A DNA stretch of 64,000 nucleotides from CAISCU01 sp051861545 (GCA_051861545.1 JBIMKP010000001.1:186001-250000); one strand, 5' to 3'; counted from the stretch's first letter, positions 36,258 through 46,506 are shown. Made by a program: numbers and translations. Notes: generated from the sequence alone by a model not told the origin.

Positions 36258-38477
36258 ATGGCAGAACTAAAACGTGCCAAAGGAAAAACGAAATCGGAAC
36301 CATCCGATTTAAAAGAAGCACTTAGAACTTATTTTGGCTTCGACAGTTTTAAGGGCGAGCAGGAAGGTATTATTAAAAATCTTCTTGATGGGAATGATAC
36401 GTTTGTTATCATGCCCACAGGAGGCGGAAAATCGGTATGTTACCAATTACCAGCCCTCATGATGCCCGGAACAGCTATTATCATTTCTCCTTTGATAGCC
36501 TTGATGAAAAATCAGGTTGACTCACTCAGGTCACTTTCTCATGAGCAGGTTGCGCATTTTCTAAATTCATCTTTAAACAAAGGTGAAATTGCAACTGTAA
36601 AAAAAGACATCAATGCAGGCATGACCAAAATGCTATACATTGCTCCTGAAACCCTTAAAAAGGATGAAACAATAGAGTTCTTAAAAACTATTGACATTTC
36701 TTTTGTGGCTGTTGATGAAGCGCATTGTATTTCAGAATGGGGTCATGATTTTCGTCCCGAATACCGACGAATCAAACAAATGGTAAAGGAAATCAAAGAT
36801 GTGCCCATGATTGCATTAACTGCAACTGCCACACCTAAGGTTCAATCTGATATCATGAAAAACCTGCAAATGAGTGATGCAATTGTTTTCAAATCATCAT
36901 TTAATCGCGCAAACCTTTATTATGAGGTTCGCTCGAAAGGTAAAAAAGGTGAGGCAATCAAAGAAATTGTATCATTTATTAAAGCTAGAAGTGGAAAATC
37001 TGGAATTATCTATTGCCTAAGTCGCAAAAGGGTTGATGAAATTTCTGGAATTCTTCAAGCAAATGGCATCAAAGCTTTAGCCTATCATGCTGGTTTAGAT
37101 GCAAAAATGCGTGCCGATCACCAAGACAGATTCCTGATGGAAGACGCTGATGTGATTGTGGCAACTATTGCTTTTGGAATGGGAATTGACAAACCAGATG
37201 TTCGATTCGTTATTCACTATGATATTCCTAAAAGTATCGAAGGTTATTACCAAGAAACTGGTCGTTCTGGAAGAGATGGATTAGATGGCGAATGTGTATT
37301 GTTTTACAATCCTGCTGATATTGATAAACTAGAAAAATTCTTAAAAGATAAACCGGTTGCAGAAAGAGAAATTGGTGAATTATTAATTTTCGAAACACAG
37401 GCATTTGCAGAATCTGCTGCTTGTAGAAGGAAATTTTTACTTCATTATTTTGGTGAAGAATATGATGAAAAAGGCTGTAATGGTATGTGTGATAACTGTC
37501 GTCATCCAAAAGAAAAAGAAGATGCGCAAGTTTCTGCAATCAATTCATTAAAACTCATCAAAGAAATCAAAGGAAAATACAACCTAAAACATGTGGTTGA
37601 TATTTTAATTGGTAATAAAACCCATGAAGTTGCCATGAGTGGCCATCATGAGTTGGTTTACTTTGGAATGGGTAAAGAAAAAGATGAAAACTACTGGAAA
37701 TCTGTTATCCGTCAGCTCTTATTAAAAGGATTAGTTACCAAAAACATTGAAAACTATGGTCTCCTTAGTTTGAATGAAAGAGGAGAAAAATTCATCAAAA
37801 AACCAGAAATATTTGAAATCAGCTTAGACCGTAAGTTCGAGAAATTTGCTGATGATGAAGAAGCTGGTGCAGAACCTGAAGGGGTTTATGATGAAGTAAT
37901 GTATGATTTGCTTAAAGATTTAAGGAAAAAAATAGCAAAAGAAAAAGGTTTACCTCCTTATATTATTTTCCAAGATCCATCATTAGAAGAAATGGCTTTA
38001 AAATACCCAATTACCTTGGATGAATTAAGCAAAATTTCTGGAGTTAGTAGCAGTAAAGCAACAAAATTTGGAAAACCATTTATTGAATTAATCGATAAGT
38101 ACGTAAAAGAAAACGATATCGAAAGGTCTGAAGATGTTGTTATCAAATCTGTCATCAATAAATCGGCGAGAAAAATTGCTATTATTACCAATATTGATAA
38201 GAAAATATCTTTAGATGATATTGCACGAGGACAAGGAATTAAGAAAGAAGAGCTATTAACTGAGATTGAAAATATTGTTAATAGTGGAACCAAATTAAGT
38301 CTAAGAGCGTACATCTATGAAATTACAGATGAAGAGATTATAGATGAAGTAATGGATTTTTTCAAGAAAACCCATGAAGATGTAATGGCAAAAGCATTAA
38401 AAGAATACGGAGAAGAATTTAGTAAAGACGATATTCATTTAATGCATATACATTTCATTAGTGAAATGGCAAATTAG
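36258..38477 (+). CDS. recQ: ATP-dependent DNA helicase RecQ
   Basis: A 739-residue RecQ helicase that unwinds DNA 3'–5' in recombination and repair. The helicase core has MPTGGGKSVCYQLPA (motif I), DEAHCISEWGHDFR (DEAH plus the aromatic-rich loop) and QETGRSGRDG (motif VI). The RQC zinc site uses CRRKFLLHYF and GCNGMCDNC. A winged-helix region follows, then an HRDC domain (about residues 550–615) and a further C-terminal helical extension. The length matches Bacteroidota RecQ proteins. It stands alone, with a terminator about 105 bp downstream. Confidence 0.95.
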   Translation: MAELKRAKGKTKSEPSDLKEALRTYFGFDSFKGEQEGIIKNLLDGNDTFVIMPTGGGKSVCYQLPALMMPGTAIIISPLIALMKNQVDSLRSLSHEQVAHFLNSSLNKGEIATVKKDINAGMTKMLYIAPETLKKDETIEFLKTIDISFVAVDEAHCISEWGHDFRPEYRRIKQMVKEIKDVPMIALTATATPKVQSDIMKNLQMSDAIVFKSSFNRANLYYEVRSKGKKGEAIKEIVSFIKARSGKSGIIYCLSRKRVDEISGILQANGIKALAYHAGLDAKMRADHQDRFLMEDADVIVATIAFGMGIDKPDVRFVIHYDIPKSIEGYYQETGRSGRDGLDGECVLFYNPADIDKLEKFLKDKPVAEREIGELLIFETQAFAESAACRRKFLLHYFGEEYDEKGCNGMCDNCRHPKEKEDAQVSAINSLKLIKEIKGKYNLKHVVDILIGNKTHEVAMSGHHELVYFGMGKEKDENYWKSVIRQLLLKGLVTKNIENYGLLSLNERGEKFIKKPEIFEISLDRKFEKFADDEEAGAEPEGVYDEVMYDLLKDLRKKIAKEKGLPPYIIFQDPSLEEMALKYPITLDELSKISGVSSSKATKFGKPFIELIDKYVKENDIERSEDVVIKSVINKSARKIAIITNIDKKISLDDIARGQGIKKEELLTEIENIVNSGTKLSLRAYIYEITDEEIIDEVMDFFKKTHEDVMAKALKEYGEEFSKDDIHLMHIHFISEMAN

Positions 38478-38580
38478 TACCACTTAAAATTAAAAACCGA
38501 GTAATTGGTAAAAACTAATCTTTTTTGATTGGAAAACACAGAATACTGCTGATTATCAATTATAATCAGAATTAAACAAG

Positions 38581-38615
38581 AAAATGAGCATATGTAAAAT
38601 GTGCTCATTTTTTTG
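38581..38615 (+). terminator. Rho-independent terminator after recQ
   Basis: AAAATGAGCA (38581–38590) can pair with TGCTCATTTT (38602–38611) across an eleven-base loop, and a T-rich tail follows. It is the only such structure between recQ and kup. Confidence 0.7.
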
Positions 38616-38665
38616 TTTTTAACTGAGTCAAAATTGCCAAATAGTAAAATTTAACAGCCACCCAC

Positions 38666-38695
38666 TTTGAAATCTGTTTCTTAATTATACATTTG
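38666..38695 (+). promoter_or_regulatory. Bacteroidota-type promoter of kup
   Basis: TTTG at 38666–38669 and TACATTTG at 38688–38695 are separated by 18 bases. Both match the −33 TTTG and −7 TAnnTTTG elements known for Bacteroidota primary sigma factors. The −7 element ends 19 bases before the GTG start. Confidence 0.6.
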
Positions 38696-38714
38696 CCCCT
38701 CATTTTTTACTAAC

Positions 38715-40691
38715 GTGAGTGAACAAACAGGCCATGGCCACAAATTTTCTGTGGCAGGACTCGTAGTAGCCCTAGGAATTATCTACGGAGACATCGGAAC
38801 CTCCCCACTATATGTGGTTAAAGCGATTATTAAAGGAAGAGAGATTAGTGAACAACTAATCTATGGCGGGCTATCATGCATAGTCTGGACCATCACACTA
38901 TTAACCACCATTAAATATGTTACCATTGCTCTTCGAGCTGATAACAACGGAGAAGGTGGTATTTTTTCTCTTTTTGCATTAGTAAAAAGAAGAAAACCCT
39001 ACTTAATTGTACCTGCAATCATTGGTGGATGCACCCTACTTGCAGATGGAATGATTACCCCTCCTATTTCTGTAGCTTCGGCTGTAGAAGGATTGCTTAT
39101 CCTAAATCCAAATATTCCAACAATTCCAATTGTACTTACCATTATTACTTTGTTATTCCTCTTACAAAGAATGGGAACTTCAATAGTTGGAAAAATGTTT
39201 GGTCCAATTATGATGGTTTGGTTTACTATGCTTGGAGTTTTAGGTGCGATTGGAATTGCTCAAAATCCACATGTATTGGTTGCACTAAACCCGTATTACG
39301 CTTATGACTTTTTAGTAAACTTTGATGGTGGTTTCTGGTTATTAGGAGCTGTTTTTCTTTGTTCTACAGGAGCTGAGGCCTTATACTCAGATATGGGTCA
39401 TTGCGGAAAAAACAATATTCGAGTAAGTTGGGCATTTGTAAAAACAACTCTTTTATTAAATTACTTCGGACAGGGAGCGTGGGTTTTAAATCATGTGGGT
39501 CAAGTAATTCCTGATGGGAATCCATTTTTCTCTATCATGCCAGAATGGTTTTTACTTCCAGGAATTATAATTGCAACAATGGCAGCAATTATTGCCTCAC
39601 AAGCATTAATTAGTGGTTCATTTACTTTAGTAGCAGAAGCTCTTCGTTTAAATGTTTGGCCTAAAGTAACCATAAAGTATCCAACCAATTTAAAAGGTCA
39701 GATTTATGTTCCTAGTGTAAACTGGTTATTGTGGCTAGGCTGCATGGTAATTGTACTTTATTTTGAAGAATCAGCTAACATGGAAGCAGCTTATGGTTTG
39801 GCAATAATTATAACTATGATTATGACAACCATTTTACTCATAAACTTCTTAGTTAAAATAAAAGCCCCAAAATTATTAATTGGCTTATTAGCAATTGTTT
39901 ATGCAGCAGTTGAATCAGCATTTTTAATAGCTAATATCGATAAAATTCCTCATGGTGGTTGGATGACTTTATTGGTGAGTTCAATCTTTATGTTGATTAT
40001 GTATGTTTGGTACAGGGGACGTAAAATCAAAAACAGATTAACTGAATTTGTAAACTTGAAGGAATACTTGCCTTTATTATATGAATTGAGCAAAGACAAT
40101 TCCATCTCTAAATATTCAACTCACTTAGTGTATTTAACAAGTGCCGACCATTTAATGGAAGTTGAATACAAAGTAATTTATTCAATCTTGCAAAAACGCC
40201 CAAAACGTGCCGATGTTTATTGGTTTGTTCATATTCATGTAGATGATAAACCCTATACCATGGAATATAAAGTAGATCATATTATTCCTAATGATGTAGT
40301 TCGTGTAGAATTTAGATTAGGATTTAGGGTTGAACAAAAAATTAACTTCTATTTCCGCCGTGTAGTTGAAGAATTGGTGAAAAATGGTGAAGTGGATGTA
40401 CGTTCTCGTTATGCTTCATTAAGAGGACAAAATATCACAGGTGATTTCCGTTTCGTAGTTTTAAAACGTCATTTGTCACACGATAACGAACTCAGTGGAT
40501 TTGAAAGAAGAATCATGGAAATTTACTTTACTTTAGATAAACTAAGTTTAAGTGAAGAAAGAGCTTTTGGTTTAGATACATCATCGGTATTGGTAGAAAC
40601 AGTACCATTAATGATTACACCACCACGTGAATTTAAACTACAAAGAGTTTATGATAAAATTGGCGCTCCTGTTGGAAACCACCGGGATTAA
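38715..40691 (+). CDS. kup: KUP-family potassium uptake protein
   Basis: A 658-residue KUP/HAK/KT potassium transporter. The first membrane segment region contains GIIYGDIGTSPLYVVKAI, the family hallmark. Then come ADNNGEGGIFSLFAL and GTGAEALYSDMGHCG-type motifs (here STGAEALYSDMGHCG). About twelve membrane segments are followed by a cytoplasmic C-terminal domain from about residue 440. The start is a GTG at 38715, preceded by a clear promoter. A strong bidirectional terminator lies 20 bp downstream. Confidence 0.95.
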   Translation: MSEQTGHGHKFSVAGLVVALGIIYGDIGTSPLYVVKAIIKGREISEQLIYGGLSCIVWTITLLTTIKYVTIALRADNNGEGGIFSLFALVKRRKPYLIVPAIIGGCTLLADGMITPPISVASAVEGLLILNPNIPTIPIVLTIITLLFLLQRMGTSIVGKMFGPIMMVWFTMLGVLGAIGIAQNPHVLVALNPYYAYDFLVNFDGGFWLLGAVFLCSTGAEALYSDMGHCGKNNIRVSWAFVKTTLLLNYFGQGAWVLNHVGQVIPDGNPFFSIMPEWFLLPGIIIATMAAIIASQALISGSFTLVAEALRLNVWPKVTIKYPTNLKGQIYVPSVNWLLWLGCMVIVLYFEESANMEAAYGLAIIITMIMTTILLINFLVKIKAPKLLIGLLAIVYAAVESAFLIANIDKIPHGGWMTLLVSSIFMLIMYVWYRGRKIKNRLTEFVNLKEYLPLLYELSKDNSISKYSTHLVYLTSADHLMEVEYKVIYSILQKRPKRADVYWFVHIHVDDKPYTMEYKVDHIIPNDVVRVEFRLGFRVEQKINFYFRRVVEELVKNGEVDVRSRYASLRGQNITGDFRFVVLKRHLSHDNELSGFERRIMEIYFTLDKLSLSEERAFGLDTSSVLVETVPLMITPPREFKLQRVYDKIGAPVGNHRD

Positions 40692-40710
40692 AAACCAAAA
40701 TGTATAATAA

Positions 40711-40746
40711 AAAAGAGGCTGTTTCTGCGAAACAGCCTCTTTTTTT
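40711..40746 (+). terminator. Strong bidirectional terminator between kup and the methyltransferase gene
   Basis: A perfect 15-base stem (40711–40725 with 40729–40743) with a three-base loop is bordered by A and T runs. It can serve kup on the plus strand and the convergent methyltransferase gene on the minus strand. Confidence 0.9.
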
Positions 40747-40761
40747 ATTGTTAGTGTTTTA

Positions 40762-41649
40762 TTAGTTCTTTGGTTTTTCCAATGAATAATAACAAGTAGT
40801 AGTAAACCAATCTCTAATCCATGGTAATGAAGCAAGCCAGCCAAATTGTTTTCTTGGTTTAGCTCCAAATTTGTACAAATAACTTGGATTGATTAAGTAT
40901 AATTCTCTTTCTAAAATTCTAAATCCTGCTGCTTTGGTAATTCTTTCAAATCTGTTTATGCTGATTTGAGTTTCCTTCACTTCAATGATATCTCTAATTC
41001 TACCTTCACTTTCACCAAACATTTTTAAAATTCCTTTATAAATAGGAGTTGGAAGAATATGAAAATAAGGAAGAAAATGTAAAAACTTAGAATCTAAACT
41101 TTGCTGATGTCCGCCAAATGGCATTAACCAAGGTGGAAACGCGAAAAATATGATGCCACCAGGTTTCAAGAAATGAATAATGTGTTTCACAAAAGATTCC
41201 TGGTCGTGAATATGTTCAATGGTATCTTTCAACAAAATAATATCGAATTTTTCAGCCAAATCCTTATCCGGATTGATATCATAAACATTTTTGTTGATGA
41301 TTTCAACCTTGCCCTGAGTTATATCATCCTTCAAAAAATCCTTAGCAATATTACTTGCATATTCCCAAAGTTCAATTCCTGTAACTCTGCAACCTTTATC
41401 GGAAAAAGCTTTACAAATACCACCATAACCGCTTCCTACTTCAAGAAATTTCATTCCCTTTTCAATTTTGGTTTTTCTTTCAATAAAAGGAATAATGAAA
41501 GTTTGAGTTGTATCGAACTGCTGCTTAAAATAACGCGTAAAATCTGTTTGTAATTCAATCATATGATAAGGGCGAAAATAAGGGAAAGCAGGAAATATTC
41601 TAAAAAAGGGCGCAATTGTATCAGAATACAACATTAATTTTTTCTTCAT
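40762..41649 (-). CDS. SAM-dependent class I methyltransferase
   Basis: A 295-residue protein with a Rossmann methyltransferase core. LEVGSGYGGICKAF is motif I, GIELWEYASNIAKDFL ends with the acidic residue binding the ribose, and LLKDTIEHIHD plus LKPGGIIFFAFPPW are motifs IV–V. This resembles the Methyltransf_11/UbiE-like group that acts on small molecules, lipids or glycans, and the substrate cannot be inferred. The C-terminal region (KPRKQFGWLASLPW) may contact membrane. It is convergent with kup and divergent from the YfhO-like gene 80 bp upstream. Confidence 0.85.
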   Translation of the reverse strand: MKKKLMLYSDTIAPFFRIFPAFPYFRPYHMIELQTDFTRYFKQQFDTTQTFIIPFIERKTKIEKGMKFLEVGSGYGGICKAFSDKGCRVTGIELWEYASNIAKDFLKDDITQGKVEIINKNVYDINPDKDLAEKFDIILLKDTIEHIHDQESFVKHIIHFLKPGGIIFFAFPPWLMPFGGHQQSLDSKFLHFLPYFHILPTPIYKGILKMFGESEGRIRDIIEVKETQISINRFERITKAAGFRILERELYLINPSYLYKFGAKPRKQFGWLASLPWIRDWFTTTCYYSLEKPKN

Positions 41650-41729
41650 TTTGATAAAAAGGGCTTTTCCGAATCAAAAATCTCCCCATTAATTACTCTG
41701 TTTACTTATATTTCCCAAAATTTTTCTCA

Positions 41730-44165
41730 ATGAATTCTTCGTTTTTCAAAAAAGCCAGTCCACATTTAATTGCCTTAGCGGTAATTTTTTTGGTGATTTT
41801 TATTTATTTCAATCCATTGTTTAGTGGTAAAGCGCTTAAACAATATGATGTTTTGCAGTGGAAAGCAACCTTCCAAGAGATTGCAAACTATGAGAAAGCA
41901 AGTGGTGAAAGAACCTTTTGGACCAACTCAATTTTTGGTGGAATGCCAACTTATTTAATTGGTGCTACTTATCATGGTAATTTCACATCAAACATTTTGT
42001 TTTATATCTCTGATATCTTAAAACATCCTGCTGATACCATTTTCTTATTGTTCATTTGTTTCTACTTACTATTGTTAACATTTGAAGTAAGTCCTTGGCT
42101 GGCAATAGTTGGCTCGCTGGCCTTTGCACTCTCGAGTTTTAACTTTATAAATATAGATGCCGGACACATTACCAAAGGAAATGCCATTGCATTTATTCCA
42201 TTGGTTTTGGCAGGTATAAATTACACGCTTCGAAAGAATAAATTACTCGGCGCAGTTTTAACGGGAATTGCCGTTTCTTTTGAATTAGCAGCAGGTCACT
42301 TACAAATTACCTACTACCTCATATTCATCATTCTTGCTTGGATGGTAGTAGAGTTGATTCAACACATCAAAGAGAAAAAATTAGCATCATTCATTGTTGC
42401 AGGAGCTTATCTTTTGGTAGCAGCAGGTGTAGGAATTGGAACCCATATTACAGGTTTATTAACTACAGAAGAATATGGCAAATACAGTATAAGAAGTGCA
42501 TCTGAGTTGACAAAAAATCCTTTAGGAGAAAGTAATGTTGCCAATAGCAGTAATGGTTTAGATAAAGATTATGCTTTAGCTTGGAGTAACGGAGTAATGG
42601 AACCATTCACCTTATTAATGGCTAATTTTTACGGAGGTGCATCAAATGGAGAATTAAGCACTTCGAGTGAAACTTATCAGAAATTAAAAGAATACAATGT
42701 TCCTGATGCGAAAAATGTCATCAAACAATTGCCAGTTTATTGGGGAGATCAGCCATTTACAGCGGGACCCATTTACTACGGAGCAATCATTGTGTTTTTA
42801 TTTGCCTTTGGTATGTTTTTTATGAAAGGAAATACTAAATGGTGGATATTCTCAGCTGCCATGTTAGCCATTTTCCTTTCTATGGGTAAAAACTTCATGC
42901 CTTTAACTAATATTTTCTTCAACTACTTCCCTCTTTACAACAAATTTAGGTCGGTAACATTTATTTTATGTGTTGCACAAACCTTATTCCCTTTATTGGC
43001 AATTTTAGCTGTAAGAGAAGTTTTTGCTGGAGACTACAAAAAAGAAAAATTGAAAAAAGCACTGACTTATTCAATTGCTGTTATTGGTGGTTTGTGTTTG
43101 ATATTTGCTTTGATTCCTGGAGCGTTTTTTGATTTCTCATCAGACGCAGACCAACGTTTACCAGAATGGTTAAGAGATTCGATTATGGCCGATAGACAAA
43201 GTTTATTGCGCATGGATGCATTAAGATCTTTGGCTTTGGTATTGGCTACCGCGGCTTTAATTTGGTTTTACCAATTAGGCAAATTGAAAAAAGAAATATT
43301 TGTTGCAGTTTTAGGTTTGATGGTAGTTGCCGATTTATGGAGCGTTGACAAACGTTATTTAAATGATGGTGATTTTGAAAAGAAAAAGGCTGATGTTGCC
43401 GTACAAAAATCGCCAGTAGATGAGCAAATTTTAGCTGATCCTGACCCTCATTACAGAGTTTATAACAATACTACTGATTTTGATAAAGATGCATTAACCG
43501 CTTACTACCACAAATCGATTGGCGGATACCACGGTGCTAAAATGCGTAGGTTCCAAGAATTAATTGAATGGCAATTAGGTCGTCAGAACATGGAAGCCTA
43601 CAATATGTTAAATGTAAAATACTTTATTGTTGGTGATTCAACTGGCCGTCAGTTTGCACAAAGAAATCCTTATAATAATGGAAATGCTTGGTTTGTAAAT
43701 GAAATTAAATGGGTAGCTGATGCCGATGAAGAAATTAATGCATTAACTGGTTTCCAAAGTAAAAATACTGCGGTAATTGACAAAAAATTTGAACCTGTTT
43801 TAAAAGGATTTACATTCAGCAAAGACAGTCTTTCAACTATTATTTTAACCAAATACCAACCAAATAAATTGGTATACGAGAGCAATACATCAGGACCACA
43901 ATTTGCAGTATTCTCAGAAATTTACTACGACAAAGGCTGGAATGCTTATATCGATGGAAAATTGGTTGAACATGTAAGAGCAGATTATACTTTAAGAGCA
44001 TTGCCAATTCCGGCAGGAAAACACAATATCGAGTTTAAGTTTGAACCAAGTATTGTAGCAACCGGCGAAAGAATTGCTTATGCATCTTCAGGAGTACTTT
44101 ATGGAGCATTAATTGTTGCCTTGGCACTTGGTTTTATGAAGAAGAAAAAAGAAGAAAACGTTTAA
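41730..44165 (+). CDS. YfhO-family polytopic membrane protein
   Basis: An 811-residue membrane protein. Hydrophobic segments fill much of residues 12–540, with a soluble region containing TFWTNSIFGGMPTYL early on, and a final beta-rich extracytoplasmic domain (about 560–785) ends in one more membrane helix (about 788–803). The start, FNPLFSGKALKQYDVLQWK, and FSEIYYDKGWNAYIDGK near the end are typical of the Bacteroidota YfhO family. Firmicute YfhO has been linked to lipoteichoic acid glycosylation; the role here is likely envelope glycosyl transfer but is inferred. A terminator follows 16 bp downstream. Confidence 0.85.
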   Translation: MNSSFFKKASPHLIALAVIFLVIFIYFNPLFSGKALKQYDVLQWKATFQEIANYEKASGERTFWTNSIFGGMPTYLIGATYHGNFTSNILFYISDILKHPADTIFLLFICFYLLLLTFEVSPWLAIVGSLAFALSSFNFINIDAGHITKGNAIAFIPLVLAGINYTLRKNKLLGAVLTGIAVSFELAAGHLQITYYLIFIILAWMVVELIQHIKEKKLASFIVAGAYLLVAAGVGIGTHITGLLTTEEYGKYSIRSASELTKNPLGESNVANSSNGLDKDYALAWSNGVMEPFTLLMANFYGGASNGELSTSSETYQKLKEYNVPDAKNVIKQLPVYWGDQPFTAGPIYYGAIIVFLFAFGMFFMKGNTKWWIFSAAMLAIFLSMGKNFMPLTNIFFNYFPLYNKFRSVTFILCVAQTLFPLLAILAVREVFAGDYKKEKLKKALTYSIAVIGGLCLIFALIPGAFFDFSSDADQRLPEWLRDSIMADRQSLLRMDALRSLALVLATAALIWFYQLGKLKKEIFVAVLGLMVVADLWSVDKRYLNDGDFEKKKADVAVQKSPVDEQILADPDPHYRVYNNTTDFDKDALTAYYHKSIGGYHGAKMRRFQELIEWQLGRQNMEAYNMLNVKYFIVGDSTGRQFAQRNPYNNGNAWFVNEIKWVADADEEINALTGFQSKNTAVIDKKFEPVLKGFTFSKDSLSTIILTKYQPNKLVYESNTSGPQFAVFSEIYYDKGWNAYIDGKLVEHVRADYTLRALPIPAGKHNIEFKFEPSIVATGERIAYASSGVLYGALIVALALGFMKKKKEENV

Positions 44166-44180
44166 TACAAATTGAACTAT

Positions 44181-44225
44181 AAAAAAATCCCCTTTGTGTT
44201 GTTTCACGAAGGGGATTTTTTGTTT
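44181..44225 (+). terminator. Rho-independent terminator after the YfhO-like gene
   Basis: AAAAAATCCCCTT pairs with AAGGGGATTTTTT, and the stem extends further inward (TGTG with CACG, one imperfect pair) around a short loop. The structure ends in a T run. Confidence 0.85.
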
Positions 44226-44401
44226 TATGTTGATGTATTTAGGTTACACTATTTATTTTCAAAGTAAGGTTATTAACTTTTCAGGTTTATATTCAAGAGA
44301 GAAGCCAAGTAAACACTTTAATAGAAACACAATTGACTAAAACAAGACTCCAGTTCTTCTTCAAAAACTCATTTAGAATAAAATTTCACTTAGTTTAGTT
44401 A

Positions 44402-44896
44402 TCATTCTCTATGATAATCTAAATAAACTTGGCCGTTGGTTTCTTGTAATATACATCCAGTGCAACCATTGCTAAAAAATAGCGATTCTTGAATCCCAAA
44501 TCCAGCAAAACCCATTTTTTTAATCTTCACCTGGGCTTCCTCATAAAAGTGAAAGTCTTCAACTGCATAATAAAGTGTCATTGTTTTGAAACTAAAATGT
44601 CTATCAAAAACACTATCGTCACCACTGTTTGAAAAACTTGTTAGAATTATAAAAAGGTAAAATGTAATATAACTTGATAAATAAATTCTCTTAATTGAAT
44701 CTCTTAAACTTTTATTCTCAAATTGGCTAACATAGAGAGGAACAAACAAACTCAAAACAAATAAGCTTATTAGAATCAAAAATTTTTCTACAAAAAACAA
44801 ATAGTCAATATACCACAAGGATGGCATTAAACCGATAATTAGAATTAGGTTCAATAAAAATTTTGTTCTAAATTTTTTAATGGTAAACGTATCCAT
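44402..44896 (-). CDS. Small membrane protein of unknown function
   Basis: A 164-residue protein not recognised as a family member. It has three likely membrane segments (about residues 12–30, 34–58 and 70–88) followed by a soluble C-terminal half of about 75 residues containing CTGC and ending in LDYHRE. It lies alone between a terminator region and the GH53 gene on the same strand, 46 bp downstream of that gene. The codon use is AT-rich like the neighbourhood. Confidence 0.65.
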   Translation of the reverse strand: MDTFTIKKFRTKFLLNLILIIGLMPSLWYIDYLFFVEKFLILISLFVLSLFVPLYVSQFENKSLRDSIKRIYLSSYITFYLFIILTSFSNSGDDSVFDRHFSFKTMTLYYAVEDFHFYEEAQVKIKKMGFAGFGIQESLFFSNGCTGCILQETNGQVYLDYHRE

Positions 44897-44942
44897 TTGT
44901 TGATCAAAGACAAAATGTGTTGGTTAATAAAACCCAATTTAA

Positions 44943-46046
44943 TTACAAACCCCTATTTCTAAAAGCTGCCATTGCTGGAACTACCTTATTATTAAAATCA
45001 AACAAAGCCTGGTTTTCCCAAGTAGAACCATTTTTAGATTGTGGTCCATCGAAAGCAACCCATTCTGCTCCCCAATAACAAAAGCCTTTTTTATGGTCGC
45101 CTGCCTGACTAATATCTGCGATATAATTCATAAAATCTTTCTGACCATTTAGTGTTGGAGGATAACCTGCAACCAATTGCGAACTATCACCAACCACATT
45201 GTTTGTCCAATCGTTCCAACCAAAGGTAAAAGGATAAGCTGTTTCTGCTATCATTACTGGCTTGTTTAATAAAGCATTTAGCTGATCCATGATTAAACCT
45301 GCAGTATCCGGACTTTTTCCATGCCAAATCGGATAATAAGATAGTCCAACCCAATCGTAATCAACCGACTTCAATTTTAAAATATTAAAAAAGTATCCTG
45401 CATCACGTGTACCTGCATAATGAACAATTCTAAATGCATTTGGATCAACCTCTTTAATAGCCAAATTAACTGCATTCAACAATTCAAAAAAATTATTTCC
45501 ATTATCGAAACGAGCAATTTCCCAACAAAAACCACTATTGATTTCATTACCTGCCTGAACCAATTCTGGTTTAATTTCGCGCATGAGCATTTTGGTATAA
45601 TTCACCATGCTATCTTTAAAAATAGCCAATGGTAAACCCGACCAAGCTTTTGGTGCTTCTTGATTACCAGGATCCGCCCAAGTATCAGAATAATGAATAC
45701 AAAGCCAAAGTTTCAAATTTTTCGCTTTAATTCTTTTGGCAAAAGATTTTATTTCATCCAAACCACTATGTTTATCCTTAGGTTGATGCCAAATACGAAC
45801 ACGAATGGTATTCACTCCTGCAGCTTTCACTAAATCTAAAACATCCATAGCTTTTCCATTTTCATCTTTGAAAACCATTCCGGCTTCTTCCATTTGAGGT
45901 AAAAAAGATAAATCAAGAGCTCTGATTTTAGTATCTTTTATAGCAACAGGAGGAGGATCAACTTCAATGGTTGGCTTTCTTTTACAAGATGTACTTATCA
46001 AAAAACAAGATATAAAAAGCAGTAAGATTGTGATTTTGTTATTCAT
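44943..46046 (-). CDS. GH53 endo-beta-1,4-galactanase lipoprotein
   Basis: A 367-residue glycoside hydrolase family 53 enzyme that would cut beta-1,4-galactan side chains of pectin. A signal peptide ends in a lipobox with Cys21. The family motifs are visible: RVRIWHQP, CIHYSDTWADPG, the acid/base Glu168 in QAGNEINSG, and the nucleophile Glu268 in MIAETAYPF. This places it at the cell surface or periplasm. No SusC/SusD pair is nearby, so it is not part of a visible polysaccharide utilisation locus. Its ATG overlaps the end of the SMR transporter gene by eight bases, so the two are coupled. Confidence 0.92.
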   Translation of the reverse strand: MNNKITILLLFISCFLISTSCKRKPTIEVDPPPVAIKDTKIRALDLSFLPQMEEAGMVFKDENGKAMDVLDLVKAAGVNTIRVRIWHQPKDKHSGLDEIKSFAKRIKAKNLKLWLCIHYSDTWADPGNQEAPKAWSGLPLAIFKDSMVNYTKMLMREIKPELVQAGNEINSGFCWEIARFDNGNNFFELLNAVNLAIKEVDPNAFRIVHYAGTRDAGYFFNILKLKSVDYDWVGLSYYPIWHGKSPDTAGLIMDQLNALLNKPVMIAETAYPFTFGWNDWTNNVVGDSSQLVAGYPPTLNGQKDFMNYIADISQAGDHKKGFCYWGAEWVAFDGPQSKNGSTWENQALFDFNNKVVPAMAAFRNRGL

Positions 46047-46371
46047 GACTCACAAATTTAAGTCCAACGATGGAAGCAATCAGTGTAAAAATAAAAAATA
46101 ATCGCCATACTCCGGCCGGTTCATTAAAAATGACAATACCCAGAATAACGGAACCAACTGCACCTATACCTGTCCAAACAGCATAAGCAGTGCCAATAGG
46201 AATAGTTTCAATAGCCTTGGTAAGCAGGAACATACTCATTATCAAGCTAATCAAAAATCCAGCCATCCAATAATACCAATAAATTCCATCGGCAGATTTG
46301 GCTTTTCCTAAACAAGTAGTGAAGGCAACCTCAAAAAAACCAGCAAAAACAAGAATTAACCAAGCATTCAT
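46039..46371 (-). CDS. SMR-family transporter, Gdx/SugE-like
   Basis: A 110-residue four-helix small multidrug resistance protein. The essential membrane Glu is at position 14 (FAGFFEVAFTT). The motif PIGTAYAVWTGIGAVG is the Gdx/SugE form (guanidinium exporter), differing from the EmrE-type sequence. Gdx proteins export guanidinium in exchange for protons; I see no guanidine riboswitch in the 135 bp upstream, so the assignment rests on the motif. The gene overlaps the GH53 gene by eight bases, an unexpected partnership. Confidence 0.88.
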   Translation of the reverse strand: MNAWLILVFAGFFEVAFTTCLGKAKSADGIYWYYWMAGFLISLIMSMFLLTKAIETIPIGTAYAVWTGIGAVGSVILGIVIFNEPAGVWRLFFIFTLIASIVGLKFVSHE

Positions 46372-46506
46372 AGAATTGCAAAATAGGGAAATAGCTTAGT
46401 TTTGAATCCAACAAAATGGGCTTAACTTCGCAATTGTGAAGTTTTTTAGAAATTTTGAATAAATAAATGCTATAAAATCTTTCATAATTAGATATTTGCA
46501 GCCGCT

